From: Imbricaverruca yamaguchii
Lineage: Eukaryota; Arthropoda; Thecostraca; Neoverrucidae
Direction of reading: 5' to 3'
Assembly (NCBI GenBank): GCA_034440575.1
Contig: JAOTOL010001562.1
Coordinates: 248,001 to 312,000, forward strand
DNA length: 64,000 bases
Part shown: piece by piece, positions 47,879 through 59,319 of the stretch
Position numbering within the stretch: position 1 is the first letter of the stretch
How the letters are laid out: the number at the start of each line of letters is the position of its first letter
Notes under the pieces: model-generated
What the model was told of the DNA's origin: nothing
Database searches by the model: none
The model's input: the letters and a program-made list of their open reading frames with translations, nothing else
Program-made: the position numbers and the translations under genes

Positions 47879-48659
47879 TTAAATTATTCAAGGTCCAACG
47901 CAAACCGGTTTCTTCAGTTGCCTCACATTATTTTAGCTTTTTTCAAAACTTTCCCAAATCTGGTATTAAGCGAGAGCCCTTGGTACCTCTTGTAGCATTT
48001 CAAACCGGGACATGTCAAGGTCAAATTTTAAGGTCAGCTTGATTTATTAGATGGCGATATCGACGCTATAGCGACCAAACGCGGTCGCTATCTCTTCAAT
48101 TTCCATCACATGGGTATCATTGAACGTTGCCCTTTTCGCGCAGTATCTGAAAGTTGAACGCTCAATTTTTTTTCAAAGTCAAAGGTCAAAGTCAATTTAT
48201 TCGTGGCCACCCATTTTTAGTTCCCGCCCAAACCTAACCAAATTTAGTATCAAGTAATAATCCGTGGTCAACCGTCAAGCAACATTTCACACCAGAATAT
48301 GTCAACATTAAACCTTAAGCCTAGAGGTTCGTTTGAGTCCTTCGATGGTCTGGCGTTTGGTCGCTAAGCCATCAAGTTGCATAAAATGGGAGCCATTCGA
48401 CGTGGGTTGCTTCCCTGCATCACAAAGTTGAGAAATCGAAATAATTTCGAATACCAAAGGTGAAGCTGACTTTCCAGGTCGCCTCGATTTTTTCGTTTTC
48501 GTCCAAACATATCCATAAATATTATCAACCGATAGCCCGTGATCAACCCTCGGGTACAATTTAAAATCGGAGCATGTCAAGGTAAAACCTCATGGTCAAA
48601 ATTTAAGTTCAATTATTCGAAGTCCTCGCGTTTCGTCGGTATGACCCAATTTGCACCAA

Positions 48660-49340
48660 ACCTCGGTCTTCACCTGGATGACGAGACAATCCGTGTGGCG
48701 GTGGCGCTTCGCCTCGGGGCTACAGTGTGCGAACCACACCGCTGCCGTCAATGCAACCGCCCGGCTCACCGGCTTGAACACCATGGGCTATCCTTCCTCA
48801 AGTGCGTTGGCCGTCTTCCATGGTACAGTCACCTGAATGACGTAATGAAACTCTCAAGTGCTGGCATGCCTGTCATCCTGGAGCCGGTGGGTCTCGACCG
48901 AGGCGACGGCAATCGGCCAGATGTGCTTACGCTGCTCCCGTACGGTAGATGCAGTTGTCTGACACGGGCCAATGCCTGTGCACGTAGATACCTTTGCCGG
49001 CACTGCACTGCTGCAGTCGGCGCTAGAGTCCAGGTCCGCGCCTCGTGCGGCAGCTCGCGAACGCCGCCACTACGCCGACCTCTGTTCACGGTACGGCTCC
49101 AGCCCCAGCTGTTGAGACGACCGGCGCCCCAGGACCCGCCGTCTCAGGCACCGGCACCGGCAGAGTCCTGGGGTGCCCCGCCTCAGAGAGTGTGCAAAAG
49201 CTCATGACGGCCCGCACCGGGGAGAGCCGAGAGACAGCGTTGGCGGCGGCAGAGCATTTCTGCCGTAATCGCGTGTGGCAACGCGGCTTCTGTGCTCGCC
49301 ACAGCCCGTCCCACATACAGATCTTCGGCTGGCCGCACAG
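48660..49340 (+). pseudogene. C-terminal remnant of a reverse-transcriptase protein
   Basis: The frame from about 48665 reads 'DETIRVAVALRLGATVC', then 'HHGLSFLKCVGRLPWYSHLN' and 'LEPVGLDRGDGNRPD'. I recognise this as the conserved tail of RT-bearing proteins common in invertebrate genomes (avaLRLGa.vC..H.C.CG; HgLsC..saGR..RH..lN; LEP.GL.RgDgkRPDG). After a frameshift 'RERRHYADLCSRYG' and after another 'AVETTGAPGPA' match the next blocks. The GD..RPD and following Asp suggest a PD-(D/E)XK nuclease, which is inference. Upstream RT is absent and the Trp-Asp block after RPD is eroded, so the copy is dead. Confidence 0.7.
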
Positions 49341-49404
49341 TGACACCACTTTCGAGACGTGGCTCAGACTCCAGTAAGGCTGTGATTGAAACGTTTTCCG
49401 CGTG

Positions 49405-49675
49405 GTGACGGCAACAGCGGCGGCGGTGACGGCGGCAGATGTGATGACGGCGGCAGAGGTGGTGACGGTGGCAGATGCGGTGACGGTGGCAGAGGTGGTG
49501 ACGGCGCCAGAGGTGGTGACGGTGGCAGAGGCAGTGACGGCGGCAGATGTGGTAACGGCGGCAGAGTTGATGGCGGCGGCGGAGGTGGTGACGCCGGCAG
49601 CAGCGATGGCAGCCGTGGCAACGGAGGCAGGAGAGGAAGTAGCTATGGCGGCGGCAGTGACGGTGACAGTGACTA
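49405..49675. repeat. GC-rich ~18-bp repeat (GGTGACGGNGGCAGA)
   Basis: 'ggtggtgacggtggcaga' and variants repeat with about 18-bp (sometimes 15-bp) spacing. All frames read low-complexity peptides: GGRGGD, AAEVVT, or minus-strand LPPSPP. Translation is unlikely. Confidence 0.88.
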
Positions 49676-49689
49676 GGGCCGAGCCACAG

Positions 49690-50790
49690 GCTCAGCCTCA
49701 TCGAGTTACGGAACATAGGCAACACATATTTTATTAACTATGTGATCCAGTGTTTGACCAACATGCGTGTGCTTCATAACTACTTCCGGTGCGATCAGTA
49801 CTCGTCCGACATCAACATCACTACATCGGGCATGGAGGGAGCACGCGTAAAGTCGTTCGGAATGCTCATGTACGACCGCTTGTAGCGGCCCTTCGACAAG
49901 TTGAACCGGTTGGTCAGCGCGACGCCTTTCAAATCGCACGTCCAGCGTTTCGATGAACGCTTCGTAGGCTCCCGGCAGCAAGACGCACGTGAGTTTCTCC
50001 GCACTCTACTGAAGGGTCTGCGCGAGTATGTCGCCCGGGTCACCCGTCTGTCCAAGCCGCTGGTATTAATGACAGCGCCAGTGTAAGTCAGAGGTCCATC
50101 GAGTCATGGAACAGCTCTGTCCGACTGGATAACTCGGAGTTTATTGACCTATTTGTCGGTCAGCTCAAGTTTACCCTGTAATGGACAGTATGCGGCCATG
50201 CGTCCAACATGTTCGACCTGTTCCGGGAACTGAGTCTGACCATTTCGTCAAAGTTCTGACAGGTGAATCTGCAAGTCTGCTTCGATATCTTCACTAGAGA
50301 GGAAGTGCTGGATGGAGATGAATAGCCGATGTGTGCAAAGTGCCAGACACCAGAAGAGCACCAAGAGCTTCTCAATCCAAAAGTTCTCTCGCATTCTGGT
50401 TGGGCACTTAAAGCGGTTTTGGCCGCCGGAATGCGATCTTGGCAAGCTCAGCAAGGCCGTAGGCTTTCCCGCGAGCGTGCTCAACATGTCGCCCCGCTCA
50501 GCGGTGCACTTCTGCAGGCACACATATGTGACGTGCTTAGTTATGGGCGCAAAGTGACCCTTGATGTCGACGCGCCCCTAAACTCCAATCCACCACCACA
50601 TATGTGACGTGGTCAGTCACTCTGGCGCACTACTCACTGGCCACTACACGGCACGTTGCAAGCACCCGCACTCGTCCGAGTGACACGAGTACGGTTCGAG
50701 AGTGCGGCCCACGCAGATGCCATCTTCAGCAGAGACGCCTACGTACCTTTCTTTGAGATAGCTGACTCCGTTCAGTTAAGTCGTGGAGGG
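49690..50790 (+). pseudogene. Processed pseudogene of a USP2/USP21-like deubiquitinase
   Basis: The whole ubiquitin-protease catalytic domain can be followed without introns. The Cys box reads 'LRNIGNTYFINYVIQC'; the catalytic Cys of GNTC is Tyr (codon TAT, 49727-49729). The 'QQDAREFLRTLLKGL' block follows, then a zinc-knuckle area reduced to 'CGHASNMFDLFRELSLTI', then 'CFDIFTREEVLDGDE' and 'MCAKCQTPEEHQ'. After a frameshift come 'SFSIQKFSRILVGHLKRFWP' and, further on, 'VVSHSGALLTGHYTARCKHP', which keeps the catalytic His (50642-50644). The end reads 'YVPFFEIAD', the domain's closing strand. At least four stops (first near 49882) and several shifts show it is dead. Lack of introns indicates retrotransposition of an mRNA. 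It could not act as a protease. Confidence 0.87.
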
Positions 50791-52020
50791 AATTTGTGCT
50801 TAGGCAGTCATACATTCACCGGAAGATTTTCTTATCTTATTCCAGGTGCCATCAGTCATCGTGTATTTTGTCAGGGCAATTAGTGTGTGTATGTGTGTGT
50901 GTGTCTGTATCGCATGTCCTGGTGCCTGAGCTTTTGTAATGTACTATATCAGCAGTGAAACATACAAAATGGGTGTCATTAGACGTTATTTGCCATACGA
51001 TATCAGAAAGTTGATAAATATAAATAATTAAAAGGTCACTGGTCAAACTAAGGTCGCCTCGCATTTTTCCGTTTTCGCCGAAAACTACCCAACTCTGATA
51101 TCAAACGAACACGTCCATGGTAAGCATTCGATCAACCTTTCAAACCGTGACATGTCAAATCAAACTTCAAGGTCAAAGGTTAGACTGAGCTGTTCGATGG
51201 CCTCGCATTTCATCGTTGTGGCTTCAATTTGCAGAAAATTAGTGTGTCTTATGGCGTCGCTATGTTGTGCGGCTTCAGCACGTTGAGAATTCGAAATAAT
51301 TTTGACGGTCAAAGGTAAGCCTGATTTCTACGGCCGACTTCATTTTTTTCCGTTTTCACCCGAGCCTACTCATTTCTACTATCAAGCGATGGCCTGTGGT
51401 GAACTCTCGAGTAACATTTGAAACTGGGACATGTGAAGGTCAAACCTCAAGGTCAAAGATTAGTTTTAATTCCTCTAAGTCATCGCGATTCGTCGTTATG
51501 GCTTCAACTTGCACCAAGTGGGTTTGCAATTTGCAAGAAATCGATCAAGCCGATTTCTTCGGTCGCATCTCATTTTTCCTTCGCCCAAGCCTACCCACAT
51601 CTGGTATCAAGCAATAGCCCGTAGTGAACCTAGAGTAATATTTAAAACCGGGGCATGCCAATGTAGAACCTCAAGGTCATCAGTTGGTTTAAATTTGTTC
51701 GAAGTCCTCGCGCTTCGTCGTTATGCCTTCAATTTCCATACAATGGGTATCATTCCACTTATCGTGAGGTACCTTAGCTGACTGTTCAGAAATCAAATTA
51801 ATTTTCAAGGGCAAAGGTCGAACTTATTTCTTCGATCACTTCGCGTTCCATCGTTTTCTCCAAAAGCTACACAAATTTGGTATAAAGCGATATCCTGTGG
51901 TCAATCCCGGAGTAACATTTCAAACTGAAGCATGTCATGGTCGCTATGGCTTCAATTTGCATCAAGTGGGTGCCATTCGACGTGGCTTGCCGTATGGTAT
52001 CAGAAAGTTAAGACATCGGA

Positions 52021-52845
52021 GTAATTGTGAAGGTGTTGAAGGTCCGGTGTATACACAATGATTGAGTGTAATACTTTGATAGGAGGAGCTCTTTTTGTTT
52101 GAAGCCGTGTGATAGCAGGCACTCATATCATATTTGACTATAGCTAAATAAGATGTGAGTGGTAGCGTCCCCAAGAAATCTGCCATAACCTGCCCGGACG
52201 GCTTTCCCGTTGCTGGTTTTTAATTTGCACAACCATATTGCTGTTCCGGACACGTATAATATATAAACTTTTTCAAATGGTCCGCTTTCCCCTTAATGGT
52301 TAAACTGAAATTGTCAAATTTACAAGAGAAGCGAACAAGTAAATGCTCACGATTTTATAATCACCTGTAGTACTACGGGAGAGAGCAGTATTGTAATCAA
52401 GGGTGGATGCAGGAATTGTCATGGGAGGGTGCTTGTCTGTAGGTGTGCCACTGCGAAAGTATATAGGGGTGGGCGCCATTGGCTGAAAAATGGGCTTTTC
52501 CTTCCAAGGGTGTGCATTTTCTCTAAGAGGAGTGAAAAGACCTTGAAAATGAAGGGGCTGGAATCAGAGGACTTTTTTGGTGGGAGGAGGGAGCTTACAT
52601 CTCTATCCTGCCCAAATTGCCCGCGCCCCTGATTCGTCCTCCCCTCCCCTCCCAATTCCAAAACCGTGGCTACGCCCATGGTGGTGGCGGCCGGCAACAC
52701 CTAACACAAGCCGACATCGCGCAACAGGGCAGCAACTTAGTCCACGCTGGACCGAGGTGCCATCCTCCGTTGCGCCACGTCTCCCAGCATCCGGCTGTGC
52801 AGGCCGAGTCGGTCCGTCTCCGTCAGCGCCACGCCATCGGCCGTG
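52021..52845. other. No gene recognised
   Basis: Flank between the old satellite and the 26-bp array. Open frames near 52419-52846 are short and show no domain. GC content rises after 52600. Confidence 0.4.
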
Positions 52846-52849
52846 AGCA

Positions 52850-53238
52850 CGCACAGTACGGCTGTTGGCACGCACGGCACAGTACGGCTGTTGGTACGCA
52901 CGGCACAGTATGGCTGTTGGCACGCACGGCACAGTACGGCTGTTGGCACGCACGGCACAGTACGGCTGTTGGCACGCACGGCACAGTACGGCTGTTGGCA
53001 CGCACGGCACAGTACGGCTGTTGGCACGCACGGCACAGTACGGTTGTTGGCACGCACGGCACAGTACGGCTGTTGGTACGCACGGCACAGTACGGCTGTT
53101 GGCACGCACGGCACAGTACGGCTGTTGGCACGCACGGCACAGTACGGCTGTTGGCACGCACGGCACAGTACGGTTGTTGGCACGCACGGCACAGTACGGC
53201 TGTTGGCACGCACGGCGCAGTACGGCTGTTGGTGTGTA
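52850..53238. repeat. 26-bp minisatellite, about 15 units
   Basis: Unit 'acggctgttggcacgcacgg' plus 'cacagt', 26 bp, with few variants (ggtacgc for ggcacgc; acggttg for acggctg; atggctg once). All frames are open because the unit lacks stop codons in every phase it passes through, giving several overlapping frames of 126-313 codons. Confidence 0.95.
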
Positions 53239-53253
53239 CCTCTAGGCGACCAA

Positions 53254-53784
53254 ATGAGCGGCACAGACCTCGCCGTCCGCATCGATTGCTTCACTGACGC
53301 TGATGGGGTACCAAGCAGGGCGCGACACCGAATTATTAATTGCCGTGCAGTTTGCAATTGGCCTGATCTCCTCACTGTATATTTGTGTGACGTACGCATG
53401 CAGCCATTCGACAGCGGTGGCACGGCGCAGCTGCTGCCGGACATTTTTTGGGGCGTTAATTTTCACATTCAGCACTGCAAATATTGGTTGACAGTAGGGA
53501 AGCAGTTATTCTTCGTTGACTTAGCTACGCTTCGACGTGTTTTCATAAATTCGTGCCAGGCATTAATCCAACCTAAGCGTTGGAACTGTTTACATTTCCG
53601 TGCCTCGTGCATAAATTCTGGCGACTGTCTGGACGCTATCGACCTGCTACCGTCCTACATGCGACTGAACGTCCTCAGAGACCATGACACCGTGACACTG
53701 TTTAATGGCCTCATTGGCCGTCTTGTAGAGGAGTGTCGTCTACAAGCCAGTGTCACGTACGCCAACCAAGATAATCTTTTATAA
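53254..53784 (+). CDS. Hypothetical open frame adjoining the 26-bp array
   Basis: An open frame of 176 codons from an ATG at 53254 to a stop at 53784 continues in phase from the 26-bp array upstream. Composition is balanced, unlike the repeat frames. It includes 'PSYMRLNVLRDHDTVTLFNG' near the C-terminus and several Cys and Trp residues. I recognise no domain. The ATG context is 'accaaATGa', reasonable but not decisive. It could be a chance frame, an unrecognised mobile-element product, or a last exon. I give it low confidence because nothing else supports transcription. Confidence 0.2.
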   Translation: MSGTDLAVRIDCFTDADGVPSRARHRIINCRAVCNWPDLLTVYLCDVRMQPFDSGGTAQLLPDIFWGVNFHIQHCKYWLTVGKQLFFVDLATLRRVFINSCQALIQPKRWNCLHFRASCINSGDCLDAIDLLPSYMRLNVLRDHDTVTLFNGLIGRLVEECRLQASVTYANQDNLL

Positions 53785-53789
53785 TATAC

Positions 53790-54300
53790 ACTTACCAGCC
53801 TACTCAGGCTTCACCGGTCAATGCTGATATATGGGATGCTATTTCTGACAGAAAACACAGGTCAGCGGGTGGCAACACAGCTCCTTCTCCCTGGGTTTCA
53901 GCAAGATCTGACGCCAAATTATGTGTTACTATTACTCCCCCTACCTTCCACACGCCCCACGAATACAAATTAGAAGTGCCACTGCGTGAGAGAAAGGATC
54001 AACTGAAGAAAGCTGGATCGGTGTTCCTGTGGTGTTTTCGAGATGCATTTTTTAATTTTTAATCATTTTAAATTCATATTAGCCCAGTGGCTCAATTTAG
54101 GATGATCATTTCAATGTACTGCAGATGCCATGCTTTATACTTCAGGCAAGCAATATTGCAATCATAGGCTGAAAAGTTGAGGAATATCGCCTGACGATGC
54201 AAACGAACTCTGTTCAACTTGGAAAGTGGAAATAAACAGAGCTAAAGTTGGCGATTTGTTTTCACTGCCGAAGTCACGCTAGCTTCTTTACGTATATAAT
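53790..54300. other. No gene recognised
   Basis: Unique sequence between the hypothetical frame and an AT microsatellite; no motif recognised. Confidence 0.4.
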
Positions 54301-54317
54301 GAATATATTATTATTAT

Positions 54318-54357
<40 letters not shown>
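54301..54357. repeat. AT microsatellite
   Basis: Nearly pure TA dinucleotides with one or two interruptions. Confidence 0.95.
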
Positions 54358-54359
<2 letters not shown>

Positions 54360-56185
54360 TTTGCATGGAAAGCAGCACACCGGTGTAGTAAAAGTGCATT
54401 GCATTAACGTATGGGTAGCTTGATGTATGCAACACTGCCATCCTCATGCAGGCTTGGCGCGCAGAGAAAGCCGAACTTGATGGGTCAATTTTGGCTGGGT
54501 GCTAGCGTGTTCCGCAAGACACGGCAGCCGCTCGGGGCGAGGATTGGGACCGGCTAATGAATATGGAAGGCAGCCGGGGTGGAAACCGGTAACAGACGTC
54601 AGTCGTGGGGGGAGGGGGACGGACGCCGGAGACCGATGACAGTGTTCAGTGTTTAGCGCGGATGTAACACCTATCGATGTGATTGTTCTCTGACCTGCTA
54701 ATTATGCCATAATACCGTGTGTTCAGTGTGTCACTGTGTGGAAGACGGTTGGTGTTATGAACGATAATATTAAACGCCTTCCGGCGTAGAACTTGTTGCG
54801 CCGTTTTGCCGTTTTGTTTTGTGGTGCCGACGTACCACTTGTGAATACTTCCCCGACCGTGACCGATGATCTGAGCGACGATAAGCGATGATCACAGCGC
54901 GACTGGGCGAGCCGGCATGCGAGATGTAGCGGGTGCAGTGGGAGTGCATTTCAGTCGTGAGGAAGTGGAAGCCGACACATCCCCTTCAGTCAAGAAAAGA
55001 GGATGTTTAAAAAAATCAAGGCCAGGTTGAAAACAAGCAAAACCGAATTATTCTGGATAGGCGGACATGTCGGGCAATACAATTAATAATCGATAAGCAG
55101 TTGCCGACCAATTTGGATCAACAACAGCGGCGGAGATATTTGAGCACGTATTCTCGGATAGCATAATCCAGCATTTCTTCATCGAGCGGATGCCCAGCGA
55201 GCGGACTCACTGTTCGGGGGCCGTGGAAAAGCAGCACACAATCATCTGAAACGCCATTCCTCGAAGTCGGGGTAGAGTTATTACTATTAAGTTATTACTA
55301 AGAGTTCCCCCGCAACATCTACATCGCAGGAATTGTGCGTTGTGTAGGATTATGAGTCTTGGATTCATACTTACAGGAACATTTTTGTAAATCGATATGG
55401 TGGCAGTCCTACCTTACGTTATTTAGCATGCATTATCTTGGCAACAACCAAATGGCATTATCGAGTTTTGAAAATACGAATATGTGCATGTATGCGAGAT
55501 ATATGTGCGTGTATGCGATATAATGCACCGATTAAAGCACTTGTATCACTTTCAGATATTATTCGGAAAAGCAAATTAGCAGAGCCGTCCAGAGCATGGT
55601 TATTGAGAGCAGTGTACAGCCTTGAGCCGGCAGAATCAGCTGACGAGTCAGCTGGCCGGCCGGTAGCTGGCGCACAATTGGTAATTTTTGTCGCATGTTA
55701 AAAAACGTCCAGCTAACATTCAGAATTTCTTAACTACGTCATATATACCTTAAATATCAAAAATCACATCAAGCAAAGCAAGGGAAATCAGTTAAGCTTC
55801 GGACCATTTTGCACTGGAGGCTTAGCGGTCAACGTGAAATATACCTTTGCTCCCGAAAAGTTACACCAAGAATCTATACCATAAATTATTCAAGGGAAAT
55901 AAAGCTGGCCATTCCATCTTCCTTAGTTTAGGATCAATCTGAATTACGTAAGGTCAAGATACCAAACTGGCTGTAAACCTGCCAAATTATCGTCCATGAC
56001 GCCGATTGATTGCATTGACAATCCTCGGATTGCTAATGCATTCAGAGGATTTCTCACAGCCACGGTAAGACTGAGTATCACCACTTTGTGTAGCTGATGT
56101 ACCTCCCTTTGCCGACCTCATGGTATTAAATGATATTATTTCTTTGTAATGGATTTCATTCCATGTGGATAATATACCACGGATA
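54360..56185. other. No gene recognised
   Basis: A moderately GC-rich patch (about 54470-54960) could be promoter-like, but no start or exon is identifiable. The remainder is AT-rich and contains only the 87-codon frame at 55438-55701 with no known motif. Confidence 0.4.
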
Positions 56186-56187
56186 TA

Positions 56188-56641
<454 letters not shown>

Positions 56642-56644
56642 GCG

Positions 56645-58620
56645 TAACCTTAGAACGAGGATTTAAAGCAGTGTAGAAAAGGAGGCTCTACAAGTTCGAT
56701 GGGATCTGTAATCTTAATGTGATGATTTATAAATTGGTCTGGGAGAATGCCTACAGTTTATCAAGAGGCATTATGAGAACGCCTTGGCGTTAAAGGCACC
56801 GGCCCCCGAGAGCACAGAAGTCGGCCAGCCGACCTAAGGGCGCAGTGGAGAAGCTCTGCTCATTGGCCTCCGGTGTCCCTGATGGCCCATCAGAACAAAT
56901 GGCGGCAGGAGGCAGCATTACTCCCACCAGTGTAAGATTGTTCAGAGCATCACAACGGCGCCGCAAATGCTCACTTGGGGAGGCGACCAGTCGCACCTGT
57001 GGGATGCTGATGTGGGCGCGAGCGCAAAGCCGGCTGTCAGTGTCTATGCCTCGTAAGATGGGCCGGTGTCTGCCGGTTGCGGGCGCCGCATGCTGTATGC
57101 TGTGCGCAGCTTACATATCGCCAGCAGTAGTTTTTTTTCAGCTGCTTATTGGGGGGGAGCTCTTGTACGCAACGGTGGATGAGGGCAGCTCATTATACCA
57201 TGTCTTCAGAAGTACTCAGATGAAATAAGGTAATCCGCTTCGCCTCGGGCCGTGAGAGGCACCGGACATGTTGCTTATGTATGCAGGTCGTGCGAGATGA
57301 GGCAAGCGACGCTTTCGGAGAGAAAAAAATTGGATCGTCACATACATGAATGAAAGATATGTTCATCAAGGCAAGAAGATCCGGCACTGCACTGGAGCGT
57401 GGTCAGGGGAGATGCCAGAAAAGAGACGTGTGATCCCTTTCCCGTTTGGTTCTGGAGGTGATATTTCTCTAGGCTCAGCAATGTCCGATTGCACTAATTA
57501 ATTTTCGCCACCCGGTCAATCACAGTTTTATTTACGGGCTTACCAGCTATTGCGGCATTCACAGTGGAGACATATTAAGTACATTTTTCTCGTCGATCTT
57601 CAATGTAGTGAACCCAGAGCTGGCCATGTCCACACGTTTAATGTGTAAGATTATTGAGGTGTAAGGCTATTGAGGTTATCTGGCAAAATATATTTGAAGC
57701 CTCAATATATTAAAGCCAGATTTGTTTGTCAAACCAGTGTATATCAGTTTTGTTTGTACTGTGTGAACACCATTAACTCCAGTAGAACAATTTGCTTCCA
57801 CTTTCTTAGGCCGATAGCATGCATAATCTATTGTCCCAGAGTGTCGTTTGCATACCTTGTAACTTAGCGTTTTGTTGCACTACTGGACTAATAACACTTC
57901 CCAATCAGTTTTTGCCTGTGGAAAAATCTATACGACTGATATTATTAGCAGTGTCCTGTAACTCAAAGGTCCAAGTGACGTGGCTACTTAGCCGCTATGG
58001 TAGGTAGCGCATCCACTAATGACATTTTTGCAGATGTAGCGAAATTAAAGAATGTGTTTTAATGCTTCGTATACCTATGTGTCGGACGAGCGGCAGAAAA
58101 TACGAAACTGAATTCGTCACATCAATTCCGTCAGCATCAGGTCCTGAACAACATCAATGCAACAGAGTATGGCATAAACAACACTAAATGATGTTCATTA
58201 GTGATGTTCCACCCCCACCCACCTACACTCCGTAGCTTTTCAGAGGTTCAGTCTTCGGCGATGCTTTGGGCACATTAAACATCGACTCCATAATCCACAC
58301 TCCATGTCCATATCATTTACTCTGCATGGCAATTATACCATTATCCACATTATACGGTGAATGTTGTATTCTATATACTGGATTATCCATGTAATGCGAC
58401 GTATCACAAGCAAAACTTACCAGTTTAAGGCGAAAATGATGAGCATTGCTATTTGTTGGCCCACGAGGCCCCTGAATTACACACTGGGCCCCTGCCACGA
58501 GGCCCATCGTCCCTCAACCGATACCAAGCACGTCTAACGCGTTGGTCATCTTAATGTTAAGACGTGATGACGTTATGCAAGAACACAAACTATGTCTAAT
58601 GTGTTTATCTGAAACGCGGT
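56645..58620. other. No gene recognised
   Basis: A GC-richer stretch near 56800-57130 has open frames on both strands. The minus frame is open for more than 90 codons across 56790-57105, including 'RGIDTDSRLCARAHISIP', but I recognise no domain. The rest is AT-rich unique DNA. Confidence 0.4.
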
Positions 58621-58633
58621 TGTCTTCCACACT

Positions 58634-59290
58634 GTCCGACAGAATCCTAGTGTTCCCAGGCTAGTGCGCCGTGACCGTCCGACACTGCCAGGCCGCGGCC
58701 GTCCAGCTGCAGGAGCACTTCCCTTGTGTCCGACAGAATCCTAGTGTTCCCAGGCTAGTGCGCCGTGACCGTCCGGCACTGCCAGGCCGCGGCCGTCCAG
58801 CTGCAGGAGCACTTCCCTAGTGTCCGACAGAATCCTAGTGTTCCCAGGCTAGTGCGCCGTGACCGTCCGGCACTGCCAGGCCGCGGCCGTCCAGCTGCAG
58901 GAGCACTTCCCTGGTGTCCGACATAATCCTAGTGTTCCCAGGCTAGTGCCTGAGACCGTCCGGCCCAGCCAGGCCGCGGCCGTCCAGCTGCAGGAGCACT
59001 TCCCTAGTGTCCGACAGAATCCTAGTGTTCCCAGGCTAGTGCCTGAGACCGTCCGGCACAGCCAGGCCGCGGCCGTCCAGCTGCAGGAGTACTTCCCTAG
59101 TGTCCGACAGAATCCTAGTGCTCCCATGCTAGTGCCTGAGACCGTCCGGCCTAGCCAGGCCGCGGCCGTTCAGCTGCAGGAGCACTTCCCTAGTGTCCGA
59201 CAGAATCCTAGTGTTCCCAGGCTACTGCCTGAGACCGTCCGGCACTGTCAGGCCGCGACCGTCCAGCTGCCGCAGCCCGAGGTGGTGGTG
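58634..59290. repeat. 93/94-bp minisatellite, seven units
   Basis: Unit starts ('gtccgacagaatcctagtg') fall at 58634, 58728, 58822, 58915, 59008, 59101 and 59194. The first units contain 'gtgcgccgtgacc' and are 94 bp; later ones contain 'gtgcctgagacc' and are 93 bp. Only the 93-bp units preserve a frame, giving 31-residue repeats ('PSVPRLVPETVRPSQAAAVQ' and so on) in the frame at 58859-59323. The array abuts the LINE endonuclease remnant that starts at 59320. Confidence 0.93.
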
Positions 59291-59319
59291 TCGCCATCAT
59301 ATTTCAAGAAAACCTCAAT

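Larger units (their letters stand above)
48657..50960. mobile_element. 2.3-kb composite insertion in the 280-bp satellite
   Basis: The satellite unit stops after 'caatttgcacc' (about 48656) and resumes at 'aaatgggtgtcatt' (about 50967); together these give the uninterrupted unit sequence seen elsewhere. Between lie, in order, an RT-protein C-terminal remnant, a GC-rich 18-bp repeat, a USP pseudogene and a GT microsatellite (50882-50905), all in the same + orientation. It may be one retro-insertion that carried host sequence or successive insertions; the sequence alone does not decide. Confidence 0.65.
47880..52020. repeat. Diverged ~280-bp tandem repeat, 7-8 units, split by an insertion
   Basis: The anchor 'gcatgtcaaggtcaaa' or its variants occurs near 48013, 48297, 48573, 51148, 51431, 51652 and 51931. 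Spacing is about 270-285 bp (one interval 221) once the 2.3-kb insertion at 48657-50960 is removed. Other unit landmarks are 'gcttcaatttgcac', 'tgggt.ccattcgacgt', 'tggtatcaagcgatagccc' and 'acatttcaaac'. Several AGGTCA half-sites occur in each unit. Units are much more diverged from each other than in the other arrays, so this is an old satellite. Confidence 0.85.
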
